From Pegoplata infirma (taxonomy: Eukaryota; Arthropoda; Insecta; Diptera; Anthomyiidae): a stretch of 64,000 bases of DNA. Both the position numbers and the translations under genes were made by a program. Positions 58,320 through 64,000 of the stretch are shown piece after piece; within the stretch, counting starts at the first letter, position 1; each line of letters begins with the position of its first letter. The stretch is taken from contig OY992537.1 in assembly GCA_963921195.1 (NCBI GenBank), forward strand, positions 62,112,400 through 62,176,399, read 5' to 3'. Under the pieces are notes generated by a model. It saw only the letters and a list, made by a program, of their open reading frames with translations, was not told the DNA's origin and did no database searches.

Positions 58320-58470
58320 GTGCCTTGTCTCCAAACTATTTGACGTTTGTCCTCGTAGCACTGTTGAAGAAATGGAACAACAGGATGAGGTACAAATTGC
58401 TTGGGGTACTGGCATAGCTGGACATGTTGCGGAAAGTGGTGAACCTGTTAATATACCAGATGCATATCAG
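58320..58470 (+). CDS. Pde11: Pde11 exon: GAF-A, second part
   Basis: The acceptor cttttcattaaag ends at 58319 and the donor cag|gttagt starts at 58471. The first G completes a split Lys codon. Translation reads CLVSKLFDVCPRSTVEEMEQ, then QDEVQIAWGTGIAGHVAESG and EPVNIPDAYQ. This contains the GAF signature GIAGHVAESGEPVNIPDAY, equivalent to 'GIVGHVAALGEPLNIKDAY' in human PDE11A. The exon ends in phase 0; the expected next residues (D-x-RFN) are not found in the remaining 5.5 kb, so the next exon lies outside. A palindromic MITE (58027-58250) ends 69 bp upstream. Confidence 0.95.
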
Positions 58471-59098
58471 GTTAGTAAAATTGAAACCATAATGTTTACT
58501 AAAACAATTTTGACATTTTTTTATCAAAATATTTTATGAGATCGAAAATTCTTTGAGAAATTTTGAGAATTTTTCGATTTAAAAAATGTGTGAGAACATG
58601 ACAATTTTTAACAGTGGCGTAGATTCTTAGTGATTTCCTCGACCAAAAATTTAGCTGTAGCTGAGATTTTTTCTATAGAAAAAAATCTTTGATGCTGAGT
58701 GTTTTTTTTATACAACATTTAGCCTAGGATTTTTAATATCAATTAGTTTCGAAGGGTTGCTTTTTCTTGTATAAATGCAATTCTACCAGAAACTTTCATA
58801 ATTTTTTTTTTTCCATTTCTTGATTTATATTCTTAAATGTTGTTGTTTACATTCTTGTTATAAATTATTAAGATATTCCATTTTTTATAACAAAAGATAT
58901 TTGATAAATAATTCAAATATCATGTTTAGAAATTAACAAAAAAAATCCTTCAATAATTTCAAGGACACTTCAGTTAAGCAAAAACAAACATAAAACACAA
59001 GCAGAGTAACAAAAACAAAAAATATATAAATCATTATTTGATTTTGGTCAAAATACCAATATAACCCACTCATGTTGTAATAAAGTTCTAGTAAAATT
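58471..59098. other. Intron after GAF-A exon, no gene seen
   Basis: A few 'gagaaattttgagaattttt' minisatellite-like words, otherwise AT-rich. Confidence 0.5.
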
Positions 59099-60056
59099 TT
59101 GACTTTTAGAAAATTTTTTGCTATCGATATCGATAGAATTTTCTATAGAAAATTTTTTGCTATCGATATCGATAGAATTTTCTATAGAAAATTTTTTGCT
59201 ATCGATATCGATAGAATTTTCTATAGAAAATTTTTTGCTATCGATATCGATAGAATTTTCTATATAAAATTTTTTGCTATCGATATCGATAGAATTTTCT
59301 ATAGAAAATTTTTTGCTATCGATATCGTTAGAATTTTCTATAGAAAATTTTTTGCTATCGATATCGATAGAATTTTCTATAGAAAATTTTTTGCTATCGA
59401 TATCGATAGAATTTTCTATAGAAAATTTTTTGCTATCGATATCGATAGAATTTTCTATAGAAAATTTTTTGCTATCGATATCGATAGAATTTTCTATAGA
59501 AAATTTTTTGCTATCGATATCGATAGAATTTTCTATAGAAAATTTTTTGCTATCGATATCGATAGAATTTTCTATAGAAAATTTTTTGCTATCGATATCG
59601 ATAGAATTTTCTATAGAAAATTTTTTGCTATCGATATCGATAGAATTTTCTATAGAAAATTTTTTGCTATCGATATCGATAGAATTTTCTATAGAAAATT
59701 TTTTGCTATCGATATCGATAGAATTTTCTATAGAAAATTTTTTGCTATCGATATCGATAGAATTTTCTATAGAAAATTTTTTGCTATCGATATCGATAGA
59801 ATTTTCTATAGAAAATTTTTTGCTATCGATATCGATAGAATTTTCTATAGAAAATTTTTTGCTATCGATATCGATAGAATTTTCTATAGAAAATTTTTTG
59901 CTATCGATATCGATAGAATTTTCTATAGAAAATTTTTTGCTATCGATATCGATAGAATTTTCTATAGAAAATTTTTTGCTATCGATATCGATAGAATTTT
60001 CTATAGAAAATTTTTTGCTATCGATATCGAGAGAATTTTCTATAGAAAATTTTTTG
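59099..60056. repeat. Minisatellite, 39-bp unit, about 24 copies, packed with TATCGATA sites
   Basis: Each unit is two perfect palindromes, ATTTTCTATAGAAAAT and CTATCGATATCGATAG, joined by 'tttttgc' and 'a'. Variants are rare (ctatataaaa at 59260, atcgttag at 59326, atcgagag at 60028). TATCGATA appears twice per unit, overlapping. Because 39 is divisible by 3, both strands read as long open frames (KKFSIENSIDIDS; IFYRKFFAIDIDR); these are by-products and are not annotated as genes. Confidence 0.95.
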
Positions 60057-60059
60057 CCA

Positions 60060-60690
60060 TTGCATGAAACATTTAAGGCCACCTAGTTTACTAGAGGGTT
60101 AATTATTATTATTTTTTAACAACAGGACTTTTGCAATAGAATACTCTCTCTCTCTCATTGTCAACCATACAAAACTTAAGTAAATATTTTAATTTAATGC
60201 TTGACTGGCAATTAGCATAAATATGTTTTGTTATTTTGTTCATTCTAAAAGCTTTTATTGTGCTTAAAATGTTAATAATACTTATTTAGAAGAATGAAAA
60301 AAAAAAACGAATGTAATAAATAATGTTTTTTTTTTTCTAGACGAAATTGTATAACATAAATTATTGTATCATCATTGAAATTTGCTAAGAATGATGATTT
60401 TTTGTTTCGTCTTTATTTATTCTATAATTTATGATATGCGTATTTTTAATAATCTTTGTTTTTTTAATAAACAAAAAATGTCGCGGCATCAAATTAATGT
60501 CATTTTGATTATTTATCTGAATATTAATATATTTTGTTTTTCAATACCCTGCTTAAAGTTGTCATATTAGACAGGCCTTTTTTGCATGGAAAAAAGTTTT
60601 TCTTAAGATTTTAAACGTCTAGGAAAATTTGTATTCTATTTAACCTAAAAATTGTTTAGTACAAATTTGAGACCAATCAGTTTAAATTAA
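60060..60690. other. AT-rich intronic DNA, no gene seen
   Basis: A 'ctctctctctc' tract at 60146. No other signal. Confidence 0.5.
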
Positions 60691-60958
60691 CCAGTGTCGC
60701 CCGGCTATCAAAGTTTTGGATTACTAAAATTAATTTTTTTAAAAAATCAAAACATTAGGTGGAAATTTTCAAAAAATCCAAACTTTAAGCAAAGGGCGCC
60801 ACGGATTAAAATGACCGTTTTGAGCTCAAATTAAGCTTAAATGAAATAATGGCTCAAGCTCTATTAACAGGCCAAGGGAATGAAATTTTGAGAGTTTTGT
60901 TAAAAACTTTTTGAAAGTTGGAAAAATCGGTATTTTTTACAAATTTTAAATAGCGATA

Positions 60959-62836
60959 CGCTGAAAGAATTACACAGCTCAACATGAAAATGCGTATTGG
61001 ATTCTGGCAAGTGATTTAGGTAGCGATTGTTGCGCTGATTCCAAATCTGCTACCCAAATATGTCTATCACATCAGGATTTTGAGCTATTCGCGGTTAAAG
61101 TGCCGAAAAAGGCCATTTTTGACCCTTTTTGAAAGCTTATAATATAAGATCCTGACATGCGATTGACTTGGTATCAAGCTCATTCAAAAGTATGTAATTT
61201 TATCTCTAAGACAAGATTAAATGTTCTTGGAATTTAATTTTCTAAAATGGTAAAAAAATCATTACCAAAAAACCTTACATTTTTTAAATATTTAGTTTAT
61301 TTACACAGTGTTTTTTAACAAATTTCCATACAAATACACACGTAAATATTAGAATCAAAGCACTTGTGGATAATGATTTTTTTACCATTATAAAAAATTA
61401 AATTCCATGAAAATTTGATTTGGTCTTAAAGAAAAAATTACGCACTTTCGAATGAGCTTGATATCAAGTCATTCGCATGTCAGGATCTTATTTTATAGGC
61501 GCTCGAAAAGGGCCAAAATGGGCCTTTTTTGACACTTTAACCGCGAATATTTTAAAATTGTGACGTGATAGAAAAATTTGAGTGACCGTTTTGGAATCGG
61601 GAAACCAAAACCTATTAACTTTTTTTGGTTTAATTCAAAACGCAGCGACAAACCTCAGATTTGTAGAGCGGTGTTATTGTTCATAGTATTTATGAACAAA
61701 TTTCATAAAACCAAATTTATAGAATCTATGAAACAATTCATTGGCTGAATGAATATTCATTAGTATTGTGAAATATTTCATAGAATTTTATTCATAGATT
61801 TAGTTAGATTCAAAGAAAAAATCATAGAATTAATGAATGTCATTCATAAAAAAAAAATTTCATAAATATGCCTTTTAATTTTTTTAAAAATTAAAATAAT
61901 TAACAATAATTGAAATTGTTGAAAAAATATATTAAAAAAATATAAAACAATAATAAAAAAACATAAAAAACATGAAAAATATAAAAAAGCATTGCTGCCC
62001 TGGCCTGTTCTCGAACCCAAGACCTACCGGTTGTGGCGGTTATTGTCGATGCCTTAGAAATCAGCTCCAACTAACACATAGTTTTATAACGTTCGCTATT
62101 TTTTTTTTTTTTTTGTAAATACACAAAAAATTTCTATTCTTCAAATACACATGCAGCTTTTGGCAGAGCGTTGTGACAGAGCATAGATACAAACTCAATA
62201 TGTTAAAGCAGAATATTAAACAAAATGGAATTTTATGTGTTATTATTTGAAGGGCTTATTGTAAAAACTCGATAAGCAAAATTTCATTTTATGGTGGTTT
62301 TTGCTTTAAAACTTTTAAAATAATGTAGAAAATAGAACTTTTGCAGAACTTTTATTCTCAATATACTTGTACGAAGGGTTGATGCAAGATTTCTGCCAAA
62401 AATCGGTCAATGGAACATCAGCAGAAGGCGAAAAACACGAAAAAATAAAATGTTGCTTATCAAGTTCTTGCAGTAAGCCCTTCATTTGTTTATATACTTT
62501 AGTGGCTAGAGACTAAGCTTCACAAACCATTGGTTCTGTGTTTTAATCTCGGTGGGGATAAGTTAAAAAACATATAAATTTTTAAAAATAGAAAATTGCA
62601 AATAAATAAAATAATAAAAAAAAAATAAAAGAATAAATAAATTGAAATAATAAAATTGAATTAAATAATATTTATTTTTTTTTTGTTCATAGCCCATGAA
62701 CTTTTTCATAGGTTTCTGGTTTCAATGAATCTGATTCAAAGATTCTACGAAGGGCATCATTAGCTGACTTTTAATGATTTTTTTCTTAGAATCAATGTAC
62801 GTTTTCATAGCCGTAATGAACAAAATTCTTTCAGTG
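60959..62836. mobile_element. 1.9-kb element, CGCTGAAAGAATT/AATTCTTTCAGTG ends, TA duplication
   Basis: Ends are inverses with one mismatch, TA at 60957-60958 and 62837-62838, and the flanks rejoin as 'gcgatatcttgaaaacc', matching 'gcgatatctcgaaaacc' at 43483. The interior contains a foldback (about 60970-61665), 'tcatagtatttatgaacaaa' MITE-like sequence, and two tRNA-like patches (62010-62080, minus, 'gggttcgagaac'; 62503-62560, plus). Confidence 0.7.
60970..61665. repeat. Inner foldback, arms about 300 bp
   Basis: 'ttcgcggttaaagtgccgaa' / 'tttgacactttaaccgcgaa', 'agatcctgacatgcgattga' / 'cattcgcatgtcaggatctt' and 'ggtaaaaaaatcatta' / 'taatgatttttttacc' are inverted about a centre near 61310. 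Confidence 0.7.
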
Positions 62837-63196
62837 TATCTTGAAAACCGTTCAAACCATTTTTTTTTATATTCGAGTTTAGTGCATCCGAATTAATTAA
62901 TACGAACGATTTTTTTATATTCAGATTTAATAAATTTGATGTCTATCAAGGCATTTTTTAAGTTTTTTTTTTTTTAATTTCGAAAATCCAAAACTTTGAT
63001 CGCGACTGGTTAATTTGACCCGACTGGCCCTAAATTAACCCAATTGGCCTTAAATTTGTAGGCTCAAGGCAATAAAAATTTGCCCGGACGTTCAAAATTG
63101 GAAGAAATATATTTTTGCCATACAAAAAACGCGTCTAATGCTCACATTCTTGTATCCTCATGTCTAATTATATTTGTCGTATGCTTTTAGATCTGC

Positions 63197-63615
63197 TTCC
63201 GAGAGGGGTCATTAGTGAGACCGACCCCCATTTATTTTTACCCTACAACATTTTTTTAAAACATACCTATGCCCTATCTCCACTCCCTAAGTAGGCTCCC
63301 ATACAAAATTACATTTTTATAAAATTTGCTCCAACTGTTATTTGTATGGGAGCCTACTTAGGGAGTGGAGATAGGCCATAGGTATGTTTTAAAAAAATGT
63401 TGTAGGGTAAAAATAAATGGGGGTCGGTCTCACTAATGACCCCTCTCGGAAGCGCCATTGGACCGGTAGAAGCTGATTAAATAAAACAAATTTACAAAAA
63501 ATAAAAAAAATTGTATGGGGACCGCCTTAACAATTAGAAATAGAGGGTAGGTGTGTTCAGAGAAAATGTTTGGACTAAAAAAATATTGTGGGTCGGTCAT
63601 ACATTTTGTTGCTCT
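63197..63615. mobile_element. Central part of the 17551-type foldback
   Basis: 'cgagaggggtcattagtgag' and its inverse 'ctcactaatgacccctctcg' (63438-63457) surround the same centre 'ttgctccaactgttatttgt' as in 17551-19485. The right arm continues to 'cattttgttgctctta' at 63616; the left arm is truncated at 63197. Confidence 0.75.
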
Positions 63616-64000
63616 TAGGTAGGGTGACCATTTTTTTCTGAGCTTAAATCAGTACCCCCAAGTTTTTATGTTTTTGATGTTTTTTCAACACTCAAAAATG
63701 TCGGTTAAACTAACTTGACCCCATGTATTTTGATTAAATGCAACTGTTTAAAAAAAACTGCAAAAAACAACTGCTAAAAAAGAACTACAAAAAACAACTG
63801 CGAAAAAACAACTATTTTACAGAAAATTTAGTTGACTTCATTTGAATGTTTTGATCGTTTCAGTGCAGAAAATGTAACAAAATTCCACACGCTTAGAGAG
63901 TAAGAAAATCCCTCAGATTTTAAAGTCTTTTTTTAACCTCATTAGAATAAATTCAATATAAATTATCCCATTGTACGACTTGAGTTATAAAAAACAACTG
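63616..64000. other. No gene seen; possible start of another element
   Basis: TAGGGTGACCATTTTTTT at 63621 is a hAT-like terminus breaking the foldback arm; the other end would lie beyond the window. Followed by 'aaaaaacaactgc' short repeats (63745-63820). Confidence 0.4.

Larger units (their letters stand above)
60694..62996. mobile_element. Foldback related to 42784-43570, split by a TA-target element
   Basis: Outer inverted phrases 'tatcaaagttttggattact' (60707) and 'gaaaatccaaaactttgatc' (62983). 60790-60958 repeats the 'ggcgccacggattaaaatga', 'agctcaaattaagctt' and 'gaatgaaattttgag' phrases seen near 43320-43440; the arm resumes at 62839 with 'cttgaaaaccgttcaaacca', 'tatattcgagtttagtgcat'. 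Confidence 0.6.
16396..64000 (+). other. Pde11: Pde11 gene, 5' part (five coding exons and introns; 3' part outside window)
   Basis: Gene-level entry. Five exons join in one open frame of 411 codons plus a 2-nt start remnant (367+144+427+146+151 nt). Intron phases are compatible at all four junctions and every junction has GT donor and AG acceptor bases. The product aligns from memory with fly Pde11 and vertebrate PDE11A: the segment before GAF-A, then half of GAF-A. PDE11 hydrolyses cAMP and cGMP in the cytosol; its GAF domains are regulatory and the HD-type catalytic domain is C-terminal. The visible exons span 42 kb. Introns are 8,301, 5,318, 5,430 and 21,791 bp and are filled with repeats. 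The last intron runs past the window edge. Confidence 0.9.

Noticed and set aside
59048..60086. Open frames of 344, 322 and 270 codons on both strands
   Set aside because: They are produced by a 39-bp repeat (divisible by 3) lacking stops; three overlapping frames with 13-residue periodicity are repeat artefacts.

Overview
This window is eukaryotic, AT-rich, non-coding-dominated DNA from a fly, most likely a calyptrate (blow fly/house fly type) dipteran. The evidence is a split insect gene whose exons match fly Pde11 closely, and many copies of a dipteran 'mini-me'-type repeat: a (TA)n tract, a conserved core, then (GTCY)n.

Only one host gene is supported: the 5'/N-terminal part of Pde11, the dual-specificity cAMP/cGMP phosphodiesterase, on the + strand. 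Five coding exons are visible (16396-16762, 25064-25207, 30526-30952, 36383-36528, 58320-58470), 1,235 nt in total. They join in frame through consensus GT/AG junctions and encode an N-terminal Gln/His/Ser/Gly-rich region, the conserved 'ESWMDENQEF..IRKATRQ' segment, the 'RKISAHEFERGG' segment and the first part of GAF-A. The rest of GAF-A, GAF-B and the catalytic HD domain lie beyond position 64000. The exon that precedes 16396 was not found in 1-16395.

Everything else is upstream flank or intron (8.3, 5.3, 5.4, 21.8 and >5.5 kb), and most of it is layered mobile DNA.
- 1-16395: MITEs, nested TA-target elements, a 1.8-kb perfect-looking palindrome with 121-bp internal repeats, and mini-me copies.
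- 16.8-25.0 kb: mini-me copies, one split by a 1.9-kb foldback.
- 25.3-27.0 kb: a nearly identical 440-bp tandem array.
- 32.5-35.7 kb: about 80 copies of a 35-bp hairpin minisatellite.
- 38-46 kb: a deeply nested nest containing two Transib-like (RAG1-related) DNA transposons with 5-bp target duplications.
- 46.3-49.5 kb: a 3.1-kb hAT element with an exact 8-bp duplication.
- 51-56 kb: mini-me, MITEs and minisatellites.
- 56-58 kb: two tRNA-derived SINE copies.
- 59.1-60.06 kb: about 24 copies of a 39-bp unit built of two perfect palindromes and packed with TATCGATA (DRE/BEAF-type) motifs.
- 60.7-63.6 kb: nested foldbacks.

The most unusual items are the Transib-like elements, whose ends resemble V(D)J recombination signals and one of which carries an ORF with a RAG1-like GRP motif; the TATCGATA array; and two unrelated foldbacks inserted into the same (TA)n tract of separate mini-me copies. 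No RNA gene, complete transposase, CRISPR array or viral gene was recognised. All boundaries were read by eye; inexact ones are labelled approximate.
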